NCBI RefSeq assembly: GCF_001043175.1
Contig: NZ_CP011494.1
Location: 1,178,001-1,242,000, forward strand
Length of the DNA: 64,000 nt
Direction of reading: 5' to 3'
Source of the DNA: Marinobacter psychrophilus
GTDB lineage: Bacteria > Pseudomonadota > Gammaproteobacteria > Pseudomonadales > Oleiphilaceae
A program made the position numbers and the translations under genes. Numbering within the stretch: the stretch's first letter is position 1; each line of letters begins with the position of its first letter. This document shows, piece by piece, positions 1 through 8,390 of this stretch. The notes under the pieces were generated by a model. That model worked only from the letters and a program-made list of their open reading frames with translations. It did no database searches and was not told where the DNA came from.

Positions 1-151
1 GAAGCTATTGAACAACGCCTCTCACGCGGATCTGGATGCGCAGCTTCAGCATGAGTTGGACGGCGTGTTTATGTGCACCACAACCCAGGACTGGCAGGAA
101 GGTGTTGATGCCTTTGCTCAAAAACGCCCACCCGTCTTCAAGGGCTGTTAA
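1..151 (+). CDS. Enoyl-CoA hydratase/isomerase family protein, C-terminal end (partial)
   Basis: The first 151 bases hold the last 49 codons of a gene whose start lies outside the window. The reading frame begins at base 2 and stops at TAA 149-151. The visible end, with a QDWQEGVDAFAQKRPPVF segment before the stop, is typical of the C-terminus of crotonase-superfamily proteins, where a final helix is followed by an 'xKRxPxF' tail. The next gene starts 2 bp downstream, so the two are very likely cotranscribed. The substrate cannot be inferred from this fragment. A second crotonase lies beyond the acyl-CoA synthetase, which points to an acyl-CoA degradation operon. Confidence 0.75.
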   Translation, partial: KLLNNASHADLDAQLQHELDGVFMCTTTQDWQEGVDAFAQKRPPVFKGC

Positions 152-153
152 TT

Positions 154-2298
154 ATGAAAAGTTCATTGCACGAATTTCTGGCACCCGATTCAATCGCGAT
201 TCTGGGAGCCTCATCCGACCCCACCAAGCGCGGTTACAAGGCGATGGTCGGACTTATTAACGACGGCTATGAAGGGGCGATTTATCCGATCAATCCTAAA
301 GTCGATACGATTCTGGGTTACAAAGCCTACCCGTCGATGGAATCACTGCCGGGACCGGCGGCTTTGGTGCTGATATGTACGCCAGCGAAGACCATTCCCG
401 ACCTGCTGGGCCAATGTGGCCGCAATGGAACGAAAGGGGCGATTATCCTGGCAAGCGGTTTTGGCGAAGTGGACGAAGCCGGTGCAAAGCTGGGGCAGGA
501 AGTATTAGAGGCCGCTCAAAAAGCCAACGTGCGTATTGTTGGCCCCAACACATCCGGGGTTTTCAATCTTCATAAAAAAGTGAATTTGCTGGCTCTCGAC
601 AACGTGAAGCCTGGCGATATCGGCATTATATCTCAGTCAGGGAATATGCTGTTGGCTCTGGCGCTTGAAGCGGAAAGTAACGGACATGTGGGTTTTAGCA
701 CCTATGTGGGGCCAGGAAATCAAATTGATTTAGGCTTTGCAGACTACCTTCAATATTTGGGAGAAGACGATAACACGCGTGTAGCAACACTTTATGTAGA
801 GGGTTTCAAAGACGGCCGCGTGTTTTTGAATGTTGCCAAAGAAATCGCGAAAACCAAGCCTGTGGTGGTTTATAAGTCGGGCTCAACCGAGGCAGGCCAG
901 AAAGCCGCCAAATCGCACACTGGAGCTTTAGCCGGCAGCTATGTGATGACCGTAGACCTGCTTCGTCAGGTGGGCGTAACCGTGGTCAGCCAGTCTGACG
1001 AGATTCTGCCGGTTGCCGAAGGCTTGAGTCTTTTGCAGCAGGCGAATGGAAACCGGGTTGCGATTTTGGCTGACGGTGGTGGTCAGGCAACAATCGCTTC
1101 TGATCGCTTGTGTGAAGCAGGGTTGGAACTGGCCGAGCTGTCTGATGCGACCCAATCAGCGCTGCGGGGCATCCTCTTTCCACAGGCGTCGTTGGTAAAC
1201 CCTGTTGATGTGGCTGGCAGTACCGACGCGAACCCGGGCCTGCTTGTAGACTGCATGACTGTCCTGGTTGAGGATGCGAACGTTGACATGGTGCTCCTGG
1301 TGGGCATGTTTGGTGGCTACGGCATTCGCTTTGCAGAGGAACTCAAGGCGGAAGAACTGCGGACGGCAGATGCGATTGCGAAACTGTCTGGCCAGACCGA
1401 TAAACCGTTAGTGGTTTACAGCCTTTACAGTCATGTTCGGCCGGAACCATTGGTTAGACTGCGCGAATCAGGAGTGCCTGTTTACAATTCGATTGAGCAC
1501 GCGGTTCAGGTCTTGAAAGCGCTGAACGAACGAGGTGCCTATATCGCCAGTAACCAGCGGGCGGAGCTGGCGCAGCCACTGAGCCCCGATGCTGGCGTTG
1601 TTGCAACCTTTGAACAGGCTCAAAGAAGCGGTCGGGATTTGTTTGAGTTCGAGGCTAAGTCATTGTTGCGCACTTACGGTGTGGACGTGCCGAAAGAGCT
1701 GATGGTCCGAAATGAGGCCGAGTTTTTAGAGGCGGTTGCTGAGTTTGGTCACACGTCGTTGGCTATGAAAGTTGTTTCCAAGGATATTTTACACAAATCG
1801 GACGCCGGCGGAGTCAAACTCAATCTCAGTGGCGAAGCGGATTTGCGCCGTGGCCATGCTGAAATTCTCGCCGCGTGTAAGCTGTACAAAGCCGATGCCG
1901 AAATAGAGGGCATTTTGTTAGCGCCCATGGCTCGAAAGGGCACCGAGGTTATAATCGGGGTCAGTCGTGACCCGGTGTTCGGACCGGTGTTGATGTTCGG
2001 CTTGGGCGGTATTTTTGTGGAAGTCTTGGAGGACGTAGCTTTTCGCGCCATTCCACTGAGCCGCGATGACGCCCACGCTATGGTCAACCAGATCAAAGCC
2101 CGTAAGATATTGGATGGAGTCCGTGGCGAACCAGCGGTGAGTAAAGACGCGTTGGTCGAGCTGCTGTTGAAAGTGTCCAGTATTGTTGATGCTCACGCCG
2201 AGATCCTTGAACTGGATCTTAATCCCGTGATTGCCTATCACGACGGTTACGCGGTGGTTGATGCCCGGGTGATCGTTTGCCAGGAGACACCGCTATGA
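154..2298 (+). CDS. ADP-forming acetate/acyl-CoA synthetase family protein (fused alpha-beta form)
   Basis: This 714-residue protein has the layout of the NDP-forming acyl-CoA synthetases. An N-terminal CoA-binding Rossmann domain (IAILGASSDPTKRG, residues about 14-27) is followed by two succinyl-CoA-ligase-like domains containing KSHTGALAG, in which His255 is the expected phosphohistidine. A C-terminal ATP-grasp domain occupies about residues 495-714. Family members interconvert acyl-CoA plus ADP and phosphate with acid plus ATP, or run in the activating direction. No GNAT acetyltransferase domain is fused, unlike the Pat protein acetyltransferases. The stop overlaps the ATG of the next crotonase gene. 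Its place between two crotonases suggests a role in acyl or dicarboxyl-CoA catabolism; the substrate is unknown. Confidence 0.85.
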   Translation: MKSSLHEFLAPDSIAILGASSDPTKRGYKAMVGLINDGYEGAIYPINPKVDTILGYKAYPSMESLPGPAALVLICTPAKTIPDLLGQCGRNGTKGAIILASGFGEVDEAGAKLGQEVLEAAQKANVRIVGPNTSGVFNLHKKVNLLALDNVKPGDIGIISQSGNMLLALALEAESNGHVGFSTYVGPGNQIDLGFADYLQYLGEDDNTRVATLYVEGFKDGRVFLNVAKEIAKTKPVVVYKSGSTEAGQKAAKSHTGALAGSYVMTVDLLRQVGVTVVSQSDEILPVAEGLSLLQQANGNRVAILADGGGQATIASDRLCEAGLELAELSDATQSALRGILFPQASLVNPVDVAGSTDANPGLLVDCMTVLVEDANVDMVLLVGMFGGYGIRFAEELKAEELRTADAIAKLSGQTDKPLVVYSLYSHVRPEPLVRLRESGVPVYNSIEHAVQVLKALNERGAYIASNQRAELAQPLSPDAGVVATFEQAQRSGRDLFEFEAKSLLRTYGVDVPKELMVRNEAEFLEAVAEFGHTSLAMKVVSKDILHKSDAGGVKLNLSGEADLRRGHAEILAACKLYKADAEIEGILLAPMARKGTEVIIGVSRDPVFGPVLMFGLGGIFVEVLEDVAFRAIPLSRDDAHAMVNQIKARKILDGVRGEPAVSKDALVELLLKVSSIVDAHAEILELDLNPVIAYHDGYAVVDARVIVCQETPL

Positions 2299-3128
2299 GT
2301 CAATCAAACACGAGTCTGTCAAATATGAGCAACTTGCCACAGTTAGTCGATGCACTGATTACTCTTGAGAACCGCGTTGCGACGCTAACTCTAAACCGCC
2401 ACGACTTACGCAACGCCCTTACTGGGTCCCATTTAATCGACGATATTGTTACCACCGCCGAATGGGTCAATGGCTGTGATGATGTCTCGGTACTGGTTAT
2501 TACCGGTGCCGGTTCAGCCTTCAGTGCGGGTGGAAACGTTCGCGACATGGCCGAGCGCGGCGGCGATTTTGCTGGTGATGCAGCGGAATGCGCCGAACGC
2601 TATCGCAAGGGCATTCAGCGTATTCCGTTGGTCATGCAGGCTGTCGAGGTGCCGATTATTGCCGCTGTGAATGGGCCTGCCATCGGTGCGGGCTTCGATC
2701 TGGCCAATATGGCCGATGTCCGTATAGCGTCAGAGAAAGCCAAGTTCGGCGAAACTTTCCTTAATCTTGGAATCATTCCGGGGGACGGTGGCGCCTGGTT
2801 GATGCAACGCCTGATCGGCTACCAACGGGCTTTCGAGCTAACCTTGTCTGGCAGGATTGTTGATGCGCACGAAGCAAAAGAATTGGGCATTGTTTTGGAC
2901 GTGGTGCCGGCAGATGAGCTGATGCCTACGGTTATGACGTTAGCCGGACGGATGGCCAGTCAGCCGCCTAAAGCGACTCGGATGACCAAGCGCTTGATGA
3001 AGATGGCGCAGCGGATGGAACTGAAGGACTTTCTGGATCTTTGCGCCTGCTTTCAAGGCATGTGCCATAACGAGCCAGAGCACTTGGATGCGGTGAACCG
3101 AATGCTGGAATCCATGGCACGCCGCTAA
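2295..3128 (+). CDS. Enoyl-CoA hydratase/isomerase family protein
   Basis: This is a 277-residue crotonase-fold protein. The ATG at 2295 overlaps the previous stop (ATGA) and has AGGAG at 2282-2286. An in-frame TTG at 2277 would add six residues but lacks a comparable site. The oxyanion-hole segments are visible as GAGSAFSAGGNVRDM and NGPAIGAGFDLANMADVRIAS. In classical enoyl-CoA hydratase two glutamates add water. Here the first position is Asp (GAGFD) and the second appears to be Phe (FGETFLNLGIIPGDGG), so a standard hydratase reaction is doubtful. An isomerase, a hydrolase or another crotonase activity is possible. The gene is the last of a rightward acyl-CoA operon and is convergent with the sco-like gene. 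Confidence 0.85.
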   Translation: MSQSNTSLSNMSNLPQLVDALITLENRVATLTLNRHDLRNALTGSHLIDDIVTTAEWVNGCDDVSVLVITGAGSAFSAGGNVRDMAERGGDFAGDAAECAERYRKGIQRIPLVMQAVEVPIIAAVNGPAIGAGFDLANMADVRIASEKAKFGETFLNLGIIPGDGGAWLMQRLIGYQRAFELTLSGRIVDAHEAKELGIVLDVVPADELMPTVMTLAGRMASQPPKATRMTKRLMKMAQRMELKDFLDLCACFQGMCHNEPEHLDAVNRMLESMARR

Positions 3129-3204
3129 GTCGCTCAGGAAGGTGAATGGGCCGGACAGGGCGGGGTTTACTTGCGCTTTTGAACCAATGACAATGAGATG
3201 AGTA

Positions 3205-3825
3205 TTAAAACAAGCTTGTCACTTGTTCTTTCATATCATTAACCGGGGTGCCAACGTAGAAAAATCCCCGTACTCGACTCTGCGTATCGATAATAAATAT
3301 TTTGGCACTATGGGAATAGAGACATCCTTTTTCTTCTTGTTGTTCATCATCCACAGAAAGTTTTTTAAATTCCGTGGTTACTTTCTCATTGGCAAGTTTG
3401 CTATATTCCGCATGATAGAGCTTTGCCACGTGGTCAATTTTTTCTCTTTCGTCCACCAGTCCAATGAAGCTAGGGTCAAAGTACTCTAAATACTTATTCA
3501 GATGTTCCGGGGTATCATAGTCAGTATCTATGCTGATGAATAAAACTTGTACTCTTTTTCGTTGCTCTGGGGTGAGTGTCTTAATCATCTGGCTAATATG
3601 AGCAATGGTTGTGGGACAAATGTCAGGGCAATTGGTATAGCCAAAAAAGAGCATGACGACCTTGTCTTGGTAGTCTGACAGGCTGACTTCATAACCTTTA
3701 CTACTCTGCAACGTAAAATCACCCCCCATACCTTTAAGAATAGGCATTTTTGCCATTGCGGTATTACTTAAAAGGATCATCGTCAGGCAGAGTAAACTCG
3801 CTGATATCAGTGTTCTGTTTTTCAT
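3205..3825 (-). CDS. SCO1/SenC family copper chaperone/thioredoxin-fold protein
   Basis: This 206-residue exported protein starts with a hydrophobic signal ending near AMA (residue 25). It then has the SCO thioredoxin fold with the copper-binding CPDIC motif (Cys66, Cys70) and the distal ligand His172 (YSHSAKIFIID). Family members deliver copper to, or maintain thiols of, copper enzymes such as the CuA site of cytochrome oxidase. TAAGGAT lies about 10 bases before the ATG. It is the last of three leftward genes behind nirK, which suggests copper supply to nitrite reductase; that target is inference. A local sample, bases 3301-3360, has 23 of 60 G+C, clearly lower than the flagellar region. 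Confidence 0.88.
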   Translation of the reverse strand: MKNRTLISASLLCLTMILLSNTAMAKMPILKGMGGDFTLQSSKGYEVSLSDYQDKVVMLFFGYTNCPDICPTTIAHISQMIKTLTPEQRKRVQVLFISIDTDYDTPEHLNKYLEYFDPSFIGLVDEREKIDHVAKLYHAEYSKLANEKVTTEFKKLSVDDEQQEEKGCLYSHSAKIFIIDTQSRVRGFFYVGTPVNDMKEQVTSLF

Positions 3826-3870
3826 AATAGTTAAATCCTTACAATGTCTCTCGGGGGAGTGCCTGGTAAC

Positions 3871-4722
3871 TTAGCAGCGAACTTCTGCACCGAGATCGGT
3901 TTTTGGCGCAAGATATTGCTCAGTGTAAACTTGGATTAATACCTTGCCGTCTATGACGCTCAAGCCTATAGAAACGCCAATATTGGCTACCTCATTTTCA
4001 CCTTGGGCGTTGAGCGCGCTCCATTGATACTCAAAATCCACTTGGTATCGCTGTTTGTCTAGTGGGCTTATTCTAAGATTTTTTATAACTCGCCGAATTT
4101 GAGTTAACCCTAGCGCCTTGATTTGGGCTTTATAGTTACTTAGGCCGATTATCTGATCTTCCGCCAATGTCACCTGCGCGTCACTCGCAAGCCAATGCGA
4201 TAACGATGCTGAGCTGGGCTCGTCGAGCCCTTGGGTCCAACTATAAAGAAATGCGCGTATTAAATTTGTGCTGGCGCTAGCAATGTAGCGAGATTCGAAA
4301 TCATCTTTTTCGTTAAGTTCGGTTTCTACCTTGAGCACCTGTTGTAAGTTACGGTCAAAGGTGACTAATTGCTGCACATACTGACCTATTACGTGATCGG
4401 CTCCCGCTGTAGCGGGGTAAAACTCTAAGGTCACGCGCACTCGATGGCTTGCAGGTGGCGTATCTGAGGCTGTGATATCAGCTAATGGGGCTATATCTAA
4501 AATCCGATGCGCTCCTTTTTCCCAGTTATTCTGGGGGTACTCTTTTAAGTCGAGTACGACTTGAGGATGGTCTTTACGCCAATTTTCATTGCTGTCTAAT
4601 TCGCCATACCATTGATAGACACTGGCGTAGATTGAATAATCCTTTGTGTTTTTATCGACTTGTTGGGCTGTGGCAGTTTGGCAGGCTATAATCAGAAAAA
4701 ATATAGACATTACTTTTAGCAT
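3871..4722 (-). CDS. Unrecognised exported protein in the nirK-sco cluster
   Basis: I do not recognise this 283-residue protein. It begins with a plausible signal peptide (MLKVMSIFFLIIACQTATA, possibly lipoprotein-like at Cys14), so it is probably periplasmic. The C-terminal half, about residues 175-275, reads like an NTF2/SnoaL-type fold, with a helical start (SLSHWLASDAQ) and alternating beta strands (QRYQVDFEYQWSAL, NIGVSIGLSVIDGKVLIQVY); this is a weak inference. No CXXC or CXXXC pair and no metal-binding cluster is obvious. The start is supported by GAAGGAAAG seven bases upstream. It sits 111 bp after nirK and 45 bp before the sco-like gene in the same orientation, so a role in nitrite reductase assembly is the natural hypothesis. 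Bases 4081-4140 have 23 of 60 G+C. Confidence 0.8.
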   Translation of the reverse strand: MLKVMSIFFLIIACQTATAQQVDKNTKDYSIYASVYQWYGELDSNENWRKDHPQVVLDLKEYPQNNWEKGAHRILDIAPLADITASDTPPASHRVRVTLEFYPATAGADHVIGQYVQQLVTFDRNLQQVLKVETELNEKDDFESRYIASASTNLIRAFLYSWTQGLDEPSSASLSHWLASDAQVTLAEDQIIGLSNYKAQIKALGLTQIRRVIKNLRISPLDKQRYQVDFEYQWSALNAQGENEVANIGVSIGLSVIDGKVLIQVYTEQYLAPKTDLGAEVRC

Positions 4723-4749
4723 GGCACTTTCCTTCGTTACCTCGCGCTA

Positions 4750-4778
4750 GTGGCCCAGAAATAGTTATTCTGAGCCAC
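4750..4778 (-). other. Stem-loop between nirK and the downstream unknown gene
   Basis: Read on the minus strand, GTGGCTCAGAATA can pair with TATTTCTGGGCCAC through about 12-13 pairs, with one G-U wobble, one bulge and a two-base turn. No T-tract follows in the direction of nirK transcription. It therefore looks more like an mRNA-stabilising or processing hairpin on the 3' side of nirK than a simple terminator. That function is inference. Confidence 0.5.
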
Positions 4779-4833
4779 ATTTTAGTACGATATCTTTAAG
4801 TTATTATCTGACCGAATAGCTTAGGACTCTTGT

Positions 4834-6006
4834 TTAGGATTTGATGGGGGAAGGCTTGCTGACCTGAGTCATCAAATCATCATTCCACTCGCCGTCAACC
4901 TTGATGTGGCCTGCAGCACCTTTCATAATGGCTTCAATTAAATTATGATTCACATAGACATACAGCCCTGGTTGCTTGAAGGTATATAAAGCTGCGCCAG
5001 CACTGCCACCGGCAATGTGCCAGGTCTCCAAGTTTTGAGATGGCCTGTCACTGAATGAACCTGTGTTCCAAACATAATCCCCGTGACCACCAATAATATG
5101 TGGGCGAGTATCACGGTTCGCTTGAGAGTGAACAAACAGTACAGTTTCACCAAGCTTGGCTGTCATGGAATTCTGACCTGTTAAAGCCCCAACTGCGCCG
5201 TTAAAGACAACATGGGATGGGGTGAGAGTTTTCATCACTTCCAATGTTTCATTCATGCTGCCTAAAACTGTGTCATAAGCCTTATATTGCCCTTGCTCAT
5301 TCTGGGGTATATAGAAATCTTGTTCGCCAATGTAATAGGCCTTGTCGTAGGTTAGGTTGTTACCATCGCCATCGCTCAAGCCTTCACGTGGTAATACCAT
5401 GATGGCGCCATTCATGCCCATCACTACATGCCAAGGGATCATGACGCCACCTGGCGCGCAGTGATATACAAAAGTGCCTACTTTAATGGCTTTAAATCTG
5501 AAGGTGACTTCTTCACCTGGAGAAACAAGCGTTAACTCTCCGCCTCCCAAGGCACCCGTTGCCGCGTGAAGATCTATGTTATGGGCTAGCGTGTTGGTTT
5601 TAGGATTAACCAAGGTTAATTCAACATAGTCGTGTTGGTGGCAAACAATTAACGGCCCGGGCACGCTGCCATTAAATGCGCATACCCATGCCTTAGTGCC
5701 ATTTTCCAGCTCTATTTGCTTCTCTTCGACATGGAGGCGTACTTCAACGACTTTAGGCTTGCCTTTGGCGACCTGGTCATGCGCAGGTACCATAGGCGGG
5801 ACGACGAGTACTTGTTTGACTCGCTCTAGTTGGTCGGCGGTATAGCTAGCCATACGGTCCACTGGTTTACCGCTTTCAGCGTGAGCCAATGCAGGCACTA
5901 ACCCTGCTGCAATGCCTGCGCCCAAGAAGCCGGCACTGATTGAGCCACTGATAAAGTTACGACGCTGTTCATTGACTGCTGGTGTTTCTAAAGTCTTGTT
6001 TTCCAT
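4834..6006 (-). CDS. nirK: Copper-containing nitrite reductase NirK
   Basis: This 390-residue enzyme reduces nitrite to nitric oxide in the periplasm. The start at 6006 has GGAG seven bases upstream; an ATG at 6018 would add four residues. A Tat-like signal ([10 protein letters not shown], then a hydrophobic stretch to AHA at residue 43) precedes two cupredoxin domains. Type 1 copper ligands are His142, Cys183, His193 and Met198. Type 2 ligands include His147 and His182, with the third His in YVNHNLIEA near the C-terminus. The catalytic Asp145 and the His of IGGHGDYVW are present. It is the first gene of a leftward cluster with an unknown exported protein and a Sco-like protein. FNR/DNR-like boxes lie about 100 bp upstream, consistent with control by low oxygen or NO. 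The nearby genes are AT-rich, which suggests acquisition of the module. Confidence 0.96.
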   Translation of the reverse strand: MENKTLETPAVNEQRRNFISGSISAGFLGAGIAAGLVPALAHAESGKPVDRMASYTADQLERVKQVLVVPPMVPAHDQVAKGKPKVVEVRLHVEEKQIELENGTKAWVCAFNGSVPGPLIVCHQHDYVELTLVNPKTNTLAHNIDLHAATGALGGGELTLVSPGEEVTFRFKAIKVGTFVYHCAPGGVMIPWHVVMGMNGAIMVLPREGLSDGDGNNLTYDKAYYIGEQDFYIPQNEQGQYKAYDTVLGSMNETLEVMKTLTPSHVVFNGAVGALTGQNSMTAKLGETVLFVHSQANRDTRPHIIGGHGDYVWNTGSFSDRPSQNLETWHIAGGSAGAALYTFKQPGLYVYVNHNLIEAIMKGAAGHIKVDGEWNDDLMTQVSKPSPIKS

Positions 6007-6108
6007 ACCTAGCTCCATGATTCAGTAGCGTTTTTCTGCGTGTTGACAGCACAAAATCATTAAGTGAGTCATCTGAAACTGAGCATAGATAAGATGCCAA
6101 AATGACAA

Positions 6109-6122
6109 TTGACTGAAATCAA
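6109..6122 (-). promoter_or_regulatory. FNR/DNR/NnrR-family box upstream of nirK
   Basis: The 14-mer TTGACTGAAATCAA matches the TTGA-N6-TCAA dyad bound by FNR/DNR/NnrR regulators. It lies about 100 bp before the nirK start. It is the better of two related sites in this intergenic stretch. Confidence 0.6.
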
Positions 6123-6147
6123 ATCGATATAATTAGCGTTATCCTAA

Positions 6148-6161
6148 TTGACTGAGATCAG
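6148..6161 (-). promoter_or_regulatory. Second, degenerate FNR/DNR-like box upstream of nirK
   Basis: TTGACTGAGATCAG shares 12 of 14 bases with the stronger box; its last base breaks the right half-site. The two sites are spaced 39 bp apart, close to four helical turns, so cooperative binding is possible. The rest of 6162-6306 shows no gene. Confidence 0.35.
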
Positions 6162-6278
6162 ATAAATAATCATTTTGTCAGAATTTATAGTAGGGAATAG
6201 CGGGCTGAGTGCGTTCCAGAATAGTGTTAGCGGGCGTTGTTGAGCCGGTGAATGGATGCGGCGGCGCTTGAGGTAGCC

Positions 6279-6297
6279 GACCCCCGGGGCGGGGGCC
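6279..6297 (-). other. GC-rich stem-loop just after uraA
   Basis: On the minus strand GGCCCCC and GGGGGTC can form a seven-pair stem around a five-base loop, ten bases past the uraA stop. There is no T-tract, so it is at best a pause or 3'-end-protecting hairpin and not a classical intrinsic terminator. Confidence 0.3.
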
Positions 6298-6306
6298 GGG
6301 TGCTGA

Positions 6307-7608
6307 TCAGTCTTTCTTTTCGTAAATGGTTTTGCCCCAGGCTTCGCGTGAGCCCGGCAGAATCAGGTTCAGGGCGACGGCTACGATCGCACATAGTGCA
6401 ATGCCTGCCAGATGCCCCAGCACCATGCCGCCAATCCCGAATACCAAGGTAATACCGACAATCACCAGATTGCGTGGCAAGCCCAGATCCACTTGGTGGC
6501 GTATCAGCGTGCTCATTCCCACCACCGCAATAGAGCCAAACAGCAGGCATAGAATGCCGCCCATGACCGGTACCGGAATGGTCTGCAGAACCGCGCCGAA
6601 TTTACCCACAAAGGCCAGTACAATGGCGATAATTGCGGCCCACCACATGATTTTCGGATTGAAGTTGCGGGTCAGCATGACTGCGCCGGTCACTTCCGAG
6701 TAAGTGGTGTTGGGCGGGCCGCCCAGTAGCGAGGCGACGCTGGTGGCCAGGCCGTCGCCCAGCAGGGTGCGGTGCAGGCCGGGTTTGTCCAGGTAGTTTT
6801 TACGGGTTACGTTGCCGATGGCCAGTACGTCGCCGATGTGCTCTATTGCTGGGGCAATGGCTACCGGGATCATGAACAGAATGGCTCCCCAGCTGAATTG
6901 TGGCGCGGTAAAGTTGGGAATGGCCAGCCAAGGTGCCTGTTGCACCGGCGTCGTGTCTACCAAGCCCAATATGGCCGACAAACCATAGCCCACCAGTACG
7001 CCAAACAAAATTGGAATCAGACGAAAAATACCTTTTGCCCAGACTGAAGCCCCCACGGTACACACCAACGAAATCATCGCAATCCACAGCGCGGTGTTTT
7101 CGGTAATAAGCTGAACGCTGCCGTCACCGGTGCGGCCAGACGCCATGTGCACCGCTACAGGTGCCAGCCCCAAGCCAATCACCATAATGACCGGGCCAAT
7201 CACCACCGGTGGCAGCAAGCGGGTAATAAAACCGGTACCGCGAACTTTTACCAGGGCGCTCAGAATGATGTACAAAATACCCGCCGCCATCAAACCGCCC
7301 ATGGTTTCTTCCATACCGAATTTGCCTTTGGAGGCAATCACCGGGGCAATAAAGGCGAATGACGACGCCAGAAAAATCGGAATCTGACCACCGGTCACAA
7401 TGTGAAAAATGATGGTGCCAAGGCCCGCAGTGAAGAGCGCGACATTTGGGTCCATGCCGGTAATCAGTGGCATCAGCACCAGTGCGCCAAAGGCCACCAG
7501 CAACATCTGGGAGCCGGCTAACGCTTGCTTCCACACCGGCTCATGAAAAGATTCGTCGACAGGCTCTTGGTTAGCATCGTTGACAGACTCGTTAGGGTGT
7601 TGGGACAT
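6307..7608 (-). CDS. uraA: Uracil/uracil-xanthine permease (NCS2 family)
   Basis: This 433-residue inner-membrane protein has the NCS2 nucleobase:cation symporter pattern. A charged cytoplasmic N-terminus of about 28 residues is followed by some 14 hydrophobic segments. Family motifs are recognisable: PIFLASSFAFIAPV in TM3, VAIAPAIEHIGDVLAIG around the substrate-binding Glu of TM8, and GLATSVASLLGGPPNTTYSE in TM10. It imports uracil for salvage. It follows upp by three bases, and the upp-uraA order is common in bacteria, so the two are almost certainly cotranscribed from the promoter upstream of upp. Confidence 0.93.
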   Translation of the reverse strand: MSQHPNESVNDANQEPVDESFHEPVWKQALAGSQMLLVAFGALVLMPLITGMDPNVALFTAGLGTIIFHIVTGGQIPIFLASSFAFIAPVIASKGKFGMEETMGGLMAAGILYIILSALVKVRGTGFITRLLPPVVIGPVIMVIGLGLAPVAVHMASGRTGDGSVQLITENTALWIAMISLVCTVGASVWAKGIFRLIPILFGVLVGYGLSAILGLVDTTPVQQAPWLAIPNFTAPQFSWGAILFMIPVAIAPAIEHIGDVLAIGNVTRKNYLDKPGLHRTLLGDGLATSVASLLGGPPNTTYSEVTGAVMLTRNFNPKIMWWAAIIAIVLAFVGKFGAVLQTIPVPVMGGILCLLFGSIAVVGMSTLIRHQVDLGLPRNLVIVGITLVFGIGGMVLGHLAGIALCAIVAVALNLILPGSREAWGKTIYEKKD

Positions 7609-7611
7609 AAA

Positions 7612-8250
7612 TCAAACGTCCTTCTGCTTGGTGCCGAAAATCTTGTCGCCGGCGTCGCCCAAGCCAGGCAGGATATAGCCTTTTTCATTCAGGCCGTCGT
7701 CGATAGAGGCGGTGTAGATAGACACATCCGGATGCGCAGCCAGAACTCGTTTCACGCCTTCAGGGGCGGCCACCAGAATCAGCGCGCGAATGTCGGTGCT
7801 GCCGGCTTTTTTCAGTAAATTAATGGTCGAGATAATCGAGCCACCGGTGGCCAGCATGGGGTCGATAATCAGCGCCATGCGTTGGTCCAGTTCACCCACC
7901 AGCTTTTCCATGTAGGTGGTGGCTTCCAGGGTTTCTTCGTTGCGGATCTGACCTACTACGCTCACCCGAGCTGCGGGCAAGAGCGCCAGTACGCCGTCCA
8001 GCATGCCAATGCCAGCGCGTAGAATCGGTACGATGGTGACTTTTTTACCCTGAATCTGTTCCACAGTGACCGGCCCGGCCCAGCCGTCAATCTCCTGTTT
8101 TTTAAGGGTCATGTCTTTGGTGGCCTCGTAAGTCAGCAGCGTACCCAGTTCCTGCGCCAGTTCACGAAAATTCTTGGTGCTGATATCGGCACGGCGCATC
8201 AGGCCAATTTTGTGCTGTATCAAAGGGTGTTTTACTTCGTGGATGGGCAT
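7612..8250 (-). CDS. upp: Uracil phosphoribosyltransferase
   Basis: This 212-residue cytoplasmic enzyme converts uracil and PRPP to UMP. The start at 8250 gives [19 protein letters not shown], the typical family N-terminus, and the usual length of about 209-212 residues; the open frame extends further upstream but that part does not resemble the family. The PRPP-binding loop is [14 protein letters not shown], and the uracil-recognition region near the C-terminus is seen in [11 protein letters not shown]. It is the first gene of the upp-uraA operon and is divergent from flhA. Confidence 0.95.
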   Translation of the reverse strand: MPIHEVKHPLIQHKIGLMRRADISTKNFRELAQELGTLLTYEATKDMTLKKQEIDGWAGPVTVEQIQGKKVTIVPILRAGIGMLDGVLALLPAARVSVVGQIRNEETLEATTYMEKLVGELDQRMALIIDPMLATGGSIISTINLLKKAGSTDIRALILVAAPEGVKRVLAAHPDVSIYTASIDDGLNEKGYILPGLGDAGDKIFGTKQKDV

Positions 8251-8322
8251 GGCTGTTACCTGTTTGTCGTGATAATTGAGGGCGCTGGGTTGTGCATAGA
8301 GGCAGTGACACAAAATAGCGAA

Positions 8323-8351
8323 ATGATACCGTATCTGGTGGTTTGCGTCAG
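8323..8351 (-). promoter_or_regulatory. Candidate sigma-70 promoter for upp-uraA
   Basis: On the minus strand CTGACG (8351-8346) and TATCAT (8328-8323) are separated by 17 bp. This is a four-of-six match to the -35 and a five-of-six match to the -10 hexamer. It would give a leader of about 65 nt for upp. This is only a sequence match. Confidence 0.4.
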
Positions 8352-8390
8352 GCTGCCGGCAACAGAAAGTTGTAGGGGATTTCCTAAAGA

